Assembly: GCA_005882295.1 (NCBI GenBank)
Contig: VBAI01000155.1
Location: forward strand, 1-38,232
DNA length: 38,232 nt
Source: Candidatus Segetimicrobium genomatis
GTDB taxonomy: Bacteria; Sysuimicrobiota; Sysuimicrobiia; Sysuimicrobiales; Kaftiobacteriaceae
Direction: 5' to 3'
In this document: positions 15,207 to 23,987 of the stretch, piece after piece
Numbering within the stretch: position 1 is the stretch's first letter
Layout: every line of letters starts with the position of its first letter
The notes under the pieces: model-generated
The model's input: the letters and a program-made list of their open reading frames with translations, nothing else
What the model was told of the DNA's origin: nothing
Databases searched by the model: none
Made by a program: the position numbers and the translations under genes

Positions 15207-16603
15207 CCGCCGCCCCCACCGTGCAGGCCCGGCGTGGTCATTTTGCCCGGGTCGAGAATCTCGTCGAGCTGCTGGTCGCTCAGCGACAACTGTTCACGGG
15301 CGACCTCGCGGATGGTCCGGCCGGTCCTGTCGGCGAGTTTCGCGATCTCCGCCGCCTTGTCATACCCTACGACGGGGGCCAGCGCGGTCGCCAGCATCAA
15401 CCCGCGTTCCACGAGGTCTGGGCCCGTCCTCGTCGCCGCCAGCCCCGCGATGCATTGTTCGGCGAAGTTCCGGGATGCCGACGCCAGGATCGCAATGGCC
15501 TGCAGGAGGTTGTGGGCGACCACCGGCATCATCGTGTTGAGCTCGAAGTTGCCCCACTGGTTGCCCAGGGCCACGACCTGATCGTTCCCCTGCACCTGCG
15601 CACATACCTGGAGGACCGACTCTGCGATGACCGGGTTGACCTTGCCGGGCATGATGGAGGACCCCGGTTGGACCGCGGGCAGCCGCAGCTCGCCCAGGCC
15701 CGCGCGCGGACCGGAACCCATCCAGCGGATGTCGTTGGCGATTTTCATCAGCGCCGTCGCATACGTCCGCAGCGCTCCTGAGGCGAAGACGAGCGCGTCC
15801 ACCGCCGCCTGGGCCTGAAAATGATTGTCCGTTTCACGGACCGTGACCCCCGCGAGGTCTGACAGCCGCGCGCACGCCCGTGCTGCGAACTCTGGGTGCG
15901 CATTGATGCCGGTGCCGACCGCGGTTCCACCCAGCGGGACCTCGCTGAGTTCCTGCTGCGCATAGCGCAGCCGGCGGATCGCCCGCTGCACCTGGCCCGC
16001 ATACCCCGCGAACTCCTGGCCCAGCCGGATTGGCGTGGCATCCATCAGGTGGGTGCGTCCGGTCTTGATCACGTCGTGAAACGCAACGGCCTTCTGTTGC
16101 AACGCCGCCTGCAGCGCCTGCAGCGCCGGCACGAGGGTGCGCTCGATCTCCATCAGGGCGGCCAGGTGGATGGCCGTGGGGATGACGTCGTTGCTAGACT
16201 GGCACAGGTTGACGTGGTCGTTGGGGTGGACCAGCTTGCTGCCACGGGCGCCGCCCCGCAGCTCAGTGGCCCGGTTGGCGATAACTTCGTTAGCGTTCAT
16301 GTTGGTGGAGGTACCCGATCCGGTCTGAAAGATATCCAGCACGAACTGATCATCCAGCCGGCCGTCGGCGACCTCGGTCGCCGCGGTGACGATAGCGGTT
16401 CCGACCGGACGCTCCAGCAGGCCCAGGTCCATGTTGAGCTCCGCCGCGGCGCGTTTGATGAGTCCCAGCGCCCGGATAAACGGTCGCGGGAAGCGTAGTC
16501 CGCTGATGGGGAAATTCTGGACCGCGCGCGCTGTCGAGGCACCGTAGTACACGTCGGCCGGGACCTCCATCTCACCGAGCGAGTCTCGTTCCACCCGTGC
16601 CAT
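15203..16603 (-). CDS. fumC: Class II fumarate hydratase
   Basis: A 466-residue homotetrameric, iron-independent fumarase interconverting fumarate and malate. The family motifs are intact: TGSGTSTNMNANEVIANRA (about 94-112), HPNDHVNLCQSSNDVIPTA (about 126-144), GRTHLMDATPIRLGQEFAGY with the catalytic histidine, and the flexible active-site loop signature GSSIMPGKVNP. The C-terminal domain ends in PGKMTTPGLHGGGGG; the Gly run is unusual but the MT.PG ending is typical. ATG 16603 (MARVERDSLGEMEVP) is chosen over an in-frame GTG four codons earlier. It is the first TCA gene of the minus-strand operon; fumarate from SdhA feeds directly into it. Confidence 0.96.
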   Translation of the reverse strand: MARVERDSLGEMEVPADVYYGASTARAVQNFPISGLRFPRPFIRALGLIKRAAAELNMDLGLLERPVGTAIVTAATEVADGRLDDQFVLDIFQTGSGTSTNMNANEVIANRATELRGGARGSKLVHPNDHVNLCQSSNDVIPTAIHLAALMEIERTLVPALQALQAALQQKAVAFHDVIKTGRTHLMDATPIRLGQEFAGYAGQVQRAIRRLRYAQQELSEVPLGGTAVGTGINAHPEFAARACARLSDLAGVTVRETDNHFQAQAAVDALVFASGALRTYATALMKIANDIRWMGSGPRAGLGELRLPAVQPGSSIMPGKVNPVIAESVLQVCAQVQGNDQVVALGNQWGNFELNTMMPVVAHNLLQAIAILASASRNFAEQCIAGLAATRTGPDLVERGLMLATALAPVVGYDKAAEIAKLADRTGRTIREVAREQLSLSDQQLDEILDPGKMTTPGLHGGGGG

Positions 16604-16615
16604 CGCCCTCACCAA

Positions 16616-16757
16616 CCCTCACCCTGCCCTCTCCCGTCGGGAGAGGGGAATATGGTTGGGCGCTCCCGCGCCCTCACCGGCCACGGTCTTACTACCCTCA
16701 CCCCGCCCTCTCCCATCGGGAGAGGGGAACATGGTTGGGCGCTCCCGCGCCCTCACC
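16616..16757. repeat. Two 63-bp tandem copies with CCCTCTCCC hairpins
   Basis: Units at 16616-16678 and 16695-16757 are nearly identical. Each has CCCTCACCC, a 9-bp CCCTCTCCC/GGGAGAGGG hairpin with a three-base loop, then a GGTTGGGCGCTCCCGCGCCCTC segment shared by both. Single hairpins of the same type occur at 339-359 and 1312-1331. The second unit supplies the stop codon of the GntR gene (16753-16755). No U-run follows, so a terminator role is unproven. Confidence 0.85.
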
Positions 16758-17454
16758 CTTCGATGTCGGCGCGCATGTCGTCGAGATGCCGCCGCAGTAC
16801 CCGCCGGGCCGCGACGGGCTGCCGGCGCCGTACGGCCTGCAAGATCTGCCGGTGAAATTGCAGCGCCTTGTGAGGACTGGTGGGCCGCCGGCCGGTCTTC
16901 TCGCGCGACCGCAGCCACATCTCGCCGAAATGCCGCATCGCGCTGGCCAGGACAGGGTTGCCAGTCAACTCTGCCAGCTGTGTGTGAAACGTCAGGTCTC
17001 CGGCCACATCGTGTTTCCCCGCGGCCAGAGCTGTCTCCCGCGCCGCCAGCGCCGTCTCCAGGGTGTCCAGGTCGTCGCGGGTGGCGCGGCGTGCGGCGAG
17101 GTGCACGATGCCCTCTTCCAGGATGCGCCGGGCCTCGAGCAAATCGAGGAGGAACGAACGCTCGGACAGCAGGCTATAGAGTGAGGCGTCGACCGGAGAA
17201 GGGGGCGTGGTGGCAACGAACGTGCCCTCGCCGGGGCGGACCACGACCACCCCGAGGTAGTCCAGCACCCGCAGCGCCTCGCGCACGGATTGGCGGCTCA
17301 CGGAGAGCGCATCGGCCAGCTCGCGTTCGCCGGGGAGGCGGTCGCCCGGTTGGAGGTGCTCGGCGGCGATGAGGTCCTGGATCTGCCGGACGATGTCCGT
17401 AGACACCCGGCTGCGCCGGACCGGTTGGAAGAGACTGGCTCCCTGCGTCGTCAC
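16753..17454 (-). CDS. FadR/GntR-family transcriptional regulator
   Basis: A 233-residue regulator with an N-terminal winged HTH and a C-terminal FCD ligand-binding domain. The HTH is [20 protein letters not shown] followed by [20 protein letters not shown] (about 36-75), the classical GntR signature. The FCD domain shows the Asp/His metal-ligand pattern: [26 protein letters not shown] and [15 protein letters not shown] 17454 is chosen because a perfect FadR-type operator (17472-17484) lies just upstream; a longer frame to 17502 would run through that operator. FCD regulators typically bind carboxylates, so a TCA intermediate is a plausible but unproven ligand. It sits first in the fumC-sdhCAB direction, separated from fumC by tandem repeats. 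Confidence 0.9.
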   Translation of the reverse strand: MTTQGASLFQPVRRSRVSTDIVRQIQDLIAAEHLQPGDRLPGERELADALSVSRQSVREALRVLDYLGVVVVRPGEGTFVATTPPSPVDASLYSLLSERSFLLDLLEARRILEEGIVHLAARRATRDDLDTLETALAARETALAAGKHDVAGDLTFHTQLAELTGNPVLASAMRHFGEMWLRSREKTGRRPTSPHKALQFHRQILQAVRRRQPVAARRVLRRHLDDMRADIEG

Positions 17455-17471
17455 GGAAGCGCCTCGGACTG

Positions 17472-17484
17472 CTGGTCTGACCAG
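17472..17484. promoter_or_regulatory. FadR-type operator palindrome
   Basis: CTGGTCTGACCAG is a perfect 13-bp palindrome matching the known FadR/FCD-GntR operator core TGGTCNNACCA. It lies 17 bases before the GTG of the GntR regulator gene and about 60 bases upstream of the proposed icd promoter. It is a natural site for autoregulation and possibly for control of the divergent TCA operon. Confidence 0.7.
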
Positions 17485-17544
17485 TAATCCACATTCCAGC
17501 ATACGCGGCCTGAGACAGGCGCGTCAAGAGGGCCGCGCGCGCAA

Positions 17545-17574
17545 TTGCCACCACATCACGATTTGCGCTACACT
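17545..17574 (+). promoter_or_regulatory. Candidate sigma-70 promoter of icd operon
   Basis: TTGCCA (17545-17550) and TACACT (17569-17574) are separated by 18 bases and lie about 44 bases before the icd ATG. The match to the -35/-10 consensus is fair, not strong. Transcripts would start near 17581. Confidence 0.45.
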
Positions 17575-17617
17575 TGACGCGGTTTGTGTCCGCGCGGTGC
17601 CGCAGGAGGGCCTGCCG

Positions 17618-18865
<1,248 letters not shown>

Positions 18866-18870
18866 AATGA

Positions 18871-18955
18871 CGGGAACGCGGGATCGCGGGAACGCGAACT
18901 GGCAATCCTGTCTCGGTGGTGTCGCGTTCCCCCGTTCCCGCGTTCCCTGTTCCCG
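18871..18955. repeat. STRR inverted repeat R5 (octamer GGGAACGN)
   Basis: Three tandem octamers of the CGGGAACG type (18871-18894; the middle one is CGGGATCG) are followed by a loop and four inverted octamers (18924-18955, NCGTTCCC type). The 34-base core at about 18893-18926, reverse-complemented, matches the core of R6 at 26 of 34 positions. The element separates icd from mdh inside the TCA operon. Confidence 0.9.
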
Positions 18956-18972
18956 TTAGTTTTGAGGTGCCT

Positions 18973-19902
18973 ATGAGACGTCCCAAGGTGTCGATTGTTG
19001 GTGCCGGCATGGTCGGACATACCACCGCGCATTGGCTAGCGGCGGAGGAAGTTGCCGACCTGGTCCTGGTGGACATCATCGAGAAAATGCCGATGGGCAA
19101 GGCCCTGGATCTTACGCAGGCGGCGCCGATCCGCGGCGTGGACGTGCGGATCACCGGCAGCAACGGATATGAGGAGACGGCGGACTCTGATGTCGTCGTC
19201 ATTATCGCCGGCGTGGCTCGGAAACCGGGCATGACGAGAGAACAACTGCTGGACACCAACGCCGGCATCGTGCGCGGGGTCGTCGAGCAGGTGAGCCGCC
19301 ATTCACCGCAGGCGACTCTCCTGGTCGTCACCAACCCGCTGGACGCGATGACCTACCTGACCTACAAGGTGGCCGGCTTTCCTCGTCAGCGCGTGATCGG
19401 CGAGTCCGGGGCGCTGGATTCGACGCGCTTTCGCGCCTTTATTGCCATGGAGGCCGGCGTCTCGGTTGAAGACGTGCACGGGATGGTGATCGGCGCGCAC
19501 ACGGACAAGGATATGGTGCCGCTGCCCCGCTTCGCGCACGTCGGCGGCGTTCCGCTGGCGCACCTGGTCCCAGCCGACCGCATCGAGAGCATTGTGGCCC
19601 GGACCCGCCGGGGCGGCGCGGAGATCACCGAGCTGATGGGGAGCAGCGCGTTCTTTGCGCCGGGAGCGGCAATTGCCCAGATGGTCGAGGCCATCGTGCG
19701 CGATAAGAAGCGGCTGATTCCGTGCAGCGTCTACCTGGATGGGGAATACGGGCAGCGCGACGTCTGCATCGGAGTCCCCATCGTGTTGGGGCGGGACGGA
19801 GTGGAGCGGATCATCGAGCTGCCCCTCGACGCGCGCGAGCGGGCGGCGTTCGGCGCCTCGGTTGGCGCAGTGCGGGAACAGCTTGGTTCTTTGAAACTCT
19901 GA
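18973..19902 (+). CDS. mdh: Malate dehydrogenase, LDH-like type
   Basis: A 309-residue NAD-dependent malate dehydrogenase of the LDH-like group, oxidising malate to oxaloacetate. The NAD site is VGAGMVGHTTA (about 9-19) and VLVDI, with Asp at the end of the second strand favouring NAD. Arg83 in ARKPGMTREQLL is the position where lactate dehydrogenases have Gln, so malate is the expected substrate. TNPLDAMTYL and the Asp/His pair are present. The catalytic His176 stands in GAHTDKDMVPL, one residue longer than the usual GGHGDTMVPL loop. ATG 18973 follows TGAGGTG. It probably shares a transcript with icd despite the repeat between them. Confidence 0.94.
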   Translation: MRRPKVSIVGAGMVGHTTAHWLAAEEVADLVLVDIIEKMPMGKALDLTQAAPIRGVDVRITGSNGYEETADSDVVVIIAGVARKPGMTREQLLDTNAGIVRGVVEQVSRHSPQATLLVVTNPLDAMTYLTYKVAGFPRQRVIGESGALDSTRFRAFIAMEAGVSVEDVHGMVIGAHTDKDMVPLPRFAHVGGVPLAHLVPADRIESIVARTRRGGAEITELMGSSAFFAPGAAIAQMVEAIVRDKKRLIPCSVYLDGEYGQRDVCIGVPIVLGRDGVERIIELPLDARERAAFGASVGAVREQLGSLKL

Positions 19903-19978
19903 CGGACTCAGTTCCTATTGACGGCGACCGTGCCCCCCAGAGGCTCGTGAAGCGTTGAGTGCCGCGGAGCCCGCGGGC

Positions 19979-20596
19979 ATGGAGATCCGCCCGGTCGTGC
20001 TGGAGGGCCGGGTCGTCCGACTCGAGCCGCTGTCGATGGACCACCACGCCGCCCTGTGCGAGGTCGGGCTCGATCCCCAGTTGTGGCGATGGACGCACAG
20101 CCTCGTCCGGACGAACGAGGAGATGGCCCGCTACATCCAGGCGACGCTCGACGCGCAGGCGCAGGGCCGCGAGCTGCCGTTTGCCACGTGCGAGCGTGCA
20201 TCCGGCCGCGTCGTGGGCAGCACACGCTTCGGGAACATCGACCGCGCGAACCGCCGCGTGGAAATCGGCTGGACCTGGATCGCCGGGCCCTGGCAGCGCA
20301 CCGCCGTGAACACCGAAGCAAAGTATCTCATGCTGCGGCATGCGTTTGAGCAGTGGGGGTGCGTGCGGGTGGAGCTGAAGACCGACGTGCTGAACGAGGC
20401 GTCTCGCCGCGCGATCCTCCGGCTCGGCGCGAAAGAAGAGGGCGTGCTCCGCCAGCACATGATCACCGCCAGCGGCCGCCTCCGCGACACGGTCTATTAC
20501 AGCATCCTCGACGGCGAGTGGCCGGGGGTGAAAGCCACACTCGAGGAAAAACTGCGAGGCCCGCAGCCCGGAGCCCGGAGCCCGACGACTCGATGA
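19979..20596 (+). CDS. GNAT-family N-acetyltransferase (RimJ/RimL-like)
   Basis: A 205-residue acetyltransferase of the Acetyltransf_3 (RimJ/RimL) group. The pattern is typical: an N-terminal VVLEGRVVRLEPLSMDHHAAL, then FATCERASGRVVGSTRFGNI, then VEIGWTWIAGPWQRTAVNTE (about 90-109) for acetyl-CoA binding. The C-terminal ending is RVELKTDVLNEASRRAILRL with GAKEEGVLRQHM. The substrate (protein N-terminus, antibiotic or small molecule) is not predictable. ATG 19979 with GGAG upstream is preferred over an in-frame TTG at 19955. The gene interrupts the TCA series between mdh and sucC, and its TGA overlaps the sucC ATG, so it is co-translated. Confidence 0.88.
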   Translation: MEIRPVVLEGRVVRLEPLSMDHHAALCEVGLDPQLWRWTHSLVRTNEEMARYIQATLDAQAQGRELPFATCERASGRVVGSTRFGNIDRANRRVEIGWTWIAGPWQRTAVNTEAKYLMLRHAFEQWGCVRVELKTDVLNEASRRAILRLGAKEEGVLRQHMITASGRLRDTVYYSILDGEWPGVKATLEEKLRGPQPGARSPTTR

Positions 20597-21729
20597 AACT
20601 CCACGAGTATCAAGCCAAGGAGCTGTTTGCCAGGTACGCCATCCCCGTCCAAAACGGGGTCGTCATCGAGCGTCCCCAGCAGGTGGAGGGCATTGCGCTC
20701 ACATATCCGCTGGTGCTCAAGGCCCAGGTGCTGGTGGGCGGCCGGGGCAAGGCCGGGGGGATCAAGCTGGCCTCGACGCCCGACGAGGCCAAGCGGCACG
20801 CCGCCGCGATCCTGGGGATGCAGATCAAAGGCGAGAAGGTCCGCCGGTTAGTGGTCGCCGAAGCGGCGGAGATCGGCGCCGAGTACTATCTGGCGTTCAC
20901 AATCGACCGCCCGGCCCGGCGCATGGGTGTGATCGCATCGGCTGCCGGAGGTATAGACATCGAGGAGGTCGCCCGCTCCACCCCCGACAAGATCGCCCGC
21001 GGCACCGTCGATCCGTTTTTTGGATTTCACCCCTATCAGGCCCGGCAGCTCGGCCGCCGCCTCGGGCTGGGCGGCTCATTGCTGTCTGACTTTGTCGCCG
21101 TGGCCACGGCGCTGTACCGGGTGTGCGTCTCCGAGGATGCTGAGCTGGTGGAGGTCAATCCTCTGGCCGTCGTGACGGGCAGACCCTTCGACGCCGCTGG
21201 GGGCCCGAGGCTGCTGGCGGTAGATGCGAAGGTGATCCTCGACGACAACGCCGTCTACCGGCACTCCGGCCTGCCGAAGAATGAGGAGCTGACCGAACTG
21301 GAAGCGGCGGCACGGGCGGAGGGACTGTCGTACGTGGAGCTGGATGGGGATCTGGCGATCATCGGCAACGGCGCGGGTCTGGTGATGGCCACGCTGGACA
21401 TGGTGGCACACTTCGGCGGCCGGCCGGCCAACTTCCTCGACGTCGGAGGCGGCGCGACGACGGAGAACATGAAGCAGGCGATCGAGATCGTGGTCCGCAA
21501 ACCCGGCGTGCGCGGCCTGCTCATCAACATCTTTGGGGGCATCACCCGGTGTGATGACATCGCCCGCGGCATCGTGGATGCGCGATCACCCGTGGACATG
21601 GTGGTGCGTCTCACCGGCACCAATGAAGACGAGGGGCGGCGCATCCTCGAGTCGGCGGGCATTCACGCCTACGTCGATCCACAGGAAGCCGCCCGGCGGG
21701 TCGTGGCGCTCGTGGCGCACGGCGCATGA
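20593..21729 (+). CDS. sucC: Succinyl-CoA synthetase, beta subunit
   Basis: A 378-residue ADP/GDP-forming succinyl-CoA ligase beta subunit. The ATP-grasp start [19 protein letters not shown] is diagnostic, followed by [20 protein letters not shown] for nucleotide and Mg binding. The C-terminal CoA-ligase domain carries [19 protein letters not shown] and [19 protein letters not shown]. The length matches the usual 380-390. ATG 20593 overlaps the GNAT stop (ATGA); the in-frame upstream extension to 20353 is a shadow of the GNAT gene. The partner sucD follows with another ATGA overlap, as expected for a 1:1 complex. Confidence 0.97.
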   Translation: MKLHEYQAKELFARYAIPVQNGVVIERPQQVEGIALTYPLVLKAQVLVGGRGKAGGIKLASTPDEAKRHAAAILGMQIKGEKVRRLVVAEAAEIGAEYYLAFTIDRPARRMGVIASAAGGIDIEEVARSTPDKIARGTVDPFFGFHPYQARQLGRRLGLGGSLLSDFVAVATALYRVCVSEDAELVEVNPLAVVTGRPFDAAGGPRLLAVDAKVILDDNAVYRHSGLPKNEELTELEAAARAEGLSYVELDGDLAIIGNGAGLVMATLDMVAHFGGRPANFLDVGGGATTENMKQAIEIVVRKPGVRGLLINIFGGITRCDDIARGIVDARSPVDMVVRLTGTNEDEGRRILESAGIHAYVDPQEAARRVVALVAHGA

Positions 21730-22592
21730 GCATCCTCATCAGCAAGGACACGCGGGTACTCGTGCAAGGCATCACGGGCTATCAGGGCGAGTTCCATACC
21801 GCCCGGATGCTTGAGTTCGGCACGCGGGTCGTCGCCGGGGTCACGCCGGGCAAAGGCGGAACGCAGGTGCACGGCGTGCCGGTGTTTGACACCGCGGCCG
21901 AGGCCGTGCAGGCTGCCGGGGCGACCGCCGCGTGCATTTTTGTCCCGGCCAGGTTCGCGAAGGATGCCGCGCTTGAAGCCATCGAGGCGCGGCTCGATCC
22001 CGTGGTGGTGATCACCGAGGGCGTCCCGGTGCACGACGCGCTGCAGATCGTCGAATTCGCCCGCCGGCAGCAGGTCCACCTGGTTGGTCCGAACTGTCCC
22101 GGCCTGACCGTTCCCGGTCAGTGCAAAATCGGGATTATGCCCAACCACCTGTTCGCGCCGGGGCCGGTGGGGGTCGTCTCCCGCAGCGGCACCCTCACCT
22201 ACGAGATCGTGGCGGCGCTGACGCGGGAAGGGATCGGGCAAAGCATGGCGCTGGGACTCGGCGGGGATCCTGTGGTCGGCCTCAGTTTCACCGACGCGCT
22301 GCGCATGTTCCAGGACGACCCGCACACCGCGGCGGTGATTCTGATTGGGGAAATCGGCGGCAGCGCGGAAGAAGAGGCGGCGCGGTTCATCTCCGCCCAC
22401 GTGCGCAAGCCCGTGGTGGGGTACATCGCCGGCCGCACCGCTCCGCCGGGCAAGCGGATGGGACACGCCGGCGCCGTCATCTCCGGCACGGAGGGCACGG
22501 CCGGCTCAAAGATCGAGGCGCTGCAGGCGGCCGGGGTGACGGTGGCCACGCTGCCGGGCGAGGTGGCGGCGCTGGCGCGGGCTGTGGTGTGA
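21726..22592 (+). CDS. sucD: Succinyl-CoA synthetase, alpha subunit
   Basis: A 288-residue alpha subunit. The N-terminal CoA-binding domain begins with [20 protein letters not shown]. The phosphorylated catalytic histidine is His247 in [11 protein letters not shown], equal to His246 of E. coli. [19 protein letters not shown] (about 119-137) and [18 protein letters not shown] follow the family pattern. Together with SucC it makes ATP or GTP from succinyl-CoA. It is the last TCA gene of the plus-strand set; 22 bases separate it from the next gene. No 2-oxoglutarate dehydrogenase or citrate synthase is in the window. Confidence 0.97.
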   Translation: MSILISKDTRVLVQGITGYQGEFHTARMLEFGTRVVAGVTPGKGGTQVHGVPVFDTAAEAVQAAGATAACIFVPARFAKDAALEAIEARLDPVVVITEGVPVHDALQIVEFARRQQVHLVGPNCPGLTVPGQCKIGIMPNHLFAPGPVGVVSRSGTLTYEIVAALTREGIGQSMALGLGGDPVVGLSFTDALRMFQDDPHTAAVILIGEIGGSAEEEAARFISAHVRKPVVGYIAGRTAPPGKRMGHAGAVISGTEGTAGSKIEALQAAGVTVATLPGEVAALARAVV

Positions 22593-22614
22593 ATCGGGCG
22601 AAGGAGGTGGTTCG

Positions 22615-22953
22615 GTGCAGAGTTTTGTGTTGCGCTGGCTCGTCAACTCCGTGGCGATTTATCTCACCACGCGCATTATTCACGGGGTGCGCATTCCTGA
22701 CTTCGGCGCCGCCATCGTCGCGGCACTGGTGCTGGGGATTGTCAATGCGTTCATCCGTCCCCTTGTCCTCATCCTAACGCTGCCGGTGAACATCCTGACC
22801 CTGGGACTGTTCACCCTGGTCATCAACGCCCTGATGCTGTACATCGTGGCCGCGGTGACCGCGCTCTCTGTGACGAGTTTCTGGTCGGCGCTGGTGGGCG
22901 CCTTGCTCATCGCCCTCATCAGCACGCTGTTGAGCCACGTCCTTATTCGATAG
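22615..22953 (+). CDS. Phage holin family 4 / YvlD-like membrane protein
   Basis: A 112-residue protein made almost wholly of four hydrophobic segments (about 5-19, 32-49, 56-82, 86-110). The sequence FVLRWLVNSVAIYLTTRII with GIVNAFIRPLVLILTLPVNI and LGLFTLVINALMLYIVA is characteristic of the widespread 'phage holin family / YvlD' membrane proteins. Despite the name these are mostly chromosomal genes of unknown function. The start is GTG 22615, preceded by a near-perfect AAGGAGGT at 22601-22608. It may be co-transcribed with sucCD, followed by repeat R4 before rapZ. Confidence 0.9.
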   Translation: MQSFVLRWLVNSVAIYLTTRIIHGVRIPDFGAAIVAALVLGIVNAFIRPLVLILTLPVNILTLGLFTLVINALMLYIVAAVTALSVTSFWSALVGALLIALISTLLSHVLIR

Positions 22954-22976
22954 AGATGGTACACTTGAGGAAAGAA

Positions 22977-23065
22977 GTGATTGGTGATTAGTGATTCGCG
23001 ATTCGCAGGCGACGGCAACAAATGGATAGTGCGCAGCGAGTCACGAATCACGATTCACGAATCAC
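22977..23065. repeat. STRR inverted repeat R4 (heptamer GTGATTN)
   Basis: Four tandem heptamers (22977-23004; the last is GCGATTC) are followed by a 33-base loop (23005-23037) and four inverted heptamers (23038-23065; GAGTCAC, GAATCAC, GATTCAC, GAATCAC). It ends just before the ribosome-binding region of rapZ. Confidence 0.9.
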
Positions 23066-23080
23066 GGCAGGGGGTTGAAT

Positions 23081-23983
23081 GTGGCCAGGCCATCGACGGT
23101 GCGGCGCCTGCGGCCCATCGCCGACCTCCAGTTTGTGATCATCACCGGGCTATCCGGCGCGGGGAAGTCGAACGCCATGAAGGTGTTTGAGGACCTCGGC
23201 TTCTTCTGCGTGGACAACCTGCCTCCGGCGTTGCTGCCGAAGTTCGCCGAACTCTGCCTGCAGTCTGAAGGTCGTGTCCAGCGCGCGGCGCTGGCCATCG
23301 ACGCGCGCGGGGGGGAGTTTTTCAACGATCTGTTCACCTCGTTGAACGCCCTTGAAGCGATGGGGCTGGACTATGTCATCCTCTTCCTCGATGCGGCCGA
23401 CGATGTGCTGGTCCGCCGCTTTGAAGAGACGCGCCGCAAGCACCCCCTGGCCCAGGCGGGCGGCATCATGGACGGCATCCGTGCCGAGCGGCACCGGCTG
23501 GAGGCCGTGAAAGAGAAAGCCGACAAGATCATCGACACGTCCACCCTCAGCGTGCGCGAACTGCGCAACACGATCGTGGACGCGTTCGTGCGCGGTCCGG
23601 ACGCGGTCACACTCACCGTCACCGTGCTCTCGTTTGGGTACAAATATGGCATTCCGCTCGACGCCGACCTCGTGTTCGACGTGCGGTTCCTGCCCAACCC
23701 GCACTACGACGAGGCGCTGCGCCCCCTGCCCGGCAACAGCCCGCAGATCCGCAACTTTGTGCTCCACGCCCCCGCGACGCAAGAGTTCATGCGCCACCTG
23801 ACCCAGTTGATGGACTATCTGCTGCCGCAATATGTGGAAGAGGGCAAGGCCCACCTGACGGTGGCGCTCGGGTGCACGGGTGGCAAACACCGTTCTGTGG
23901 TGCTGGCGGATGCACTGGCCGACCACCTTTCCCGCGGGGGTTACCGCGTCACGGTCCGGCATCGCGACATCGGGAAGGAGTAG
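23081..23983 (+). CDS. rapZ: RNase adapter / nucleotide-binding protein RapZ (YvcJ)
   Basis: A 300-residue P-loop protein. Walker A is GLSGAGKS (23-30). VFEDLGFFCVDNLPPALLPK follows at once, a hallmark of the family. The C-terminal domain carries FGYKYGIPLDADLVFDVRFL and LGCTGGKHRSVVLADAL. In E. coli RapZ guides RNase E to GlmZ and so controls amino-sugar synthesis; in Bacillus YvcJ is a GTP/ATP-binding protein of looser function. GTG 23081 is chosen because a CAGGGGG stretch lies just before it at suitable distance; TTG 23075 is an alternative. The neighbour yvcK starts five bases after the stop. Confidence 0.94.
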   Translation: MARPSTVRRLRPIADLQFVIITGLSGAGKSNAMKVFEDLGFFCVDNLPPALLPKFAELCLQSEGRVQRAALAIDARGGEFFNDLFTSLNALEAMGLDYVILFLDAADDVLVRRFEETRRKHPLAQAGGIMDGIRAERHRLEAVKEKADKIIDTSTLSVRELRNTIVDAFVRGPDAVTLTVTVLSFGYKYGIPLDADLVFDVRFLPNPHYDEALRPLPGNSPQIRNFVLHAPATQEFMRHLTQLMDYLLPQYVEEGKAHLTVALGCTGGKHRSVVLADALADHLSRGGYRVTVRHRDIGKE

Positions 23984-23987
23984 TCCA

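Noticed and set aside
14443-15219. N-terminal extension of about 259 codons on the sdhA frame, which would give an 859-residue fusion
   Set aside because: The extra part is an out-of-frame reading of sdhC. The FAD-binding domain starts a few residues after ATG 14442, and sdhC has its own intact frame and overlap signals.
20353-20592. 80-codon extension upstream of sucC
   Set aside because: It is a shadow of the GNAT gene; [11 protein letters not shown] is the conserved beginning of SucC.
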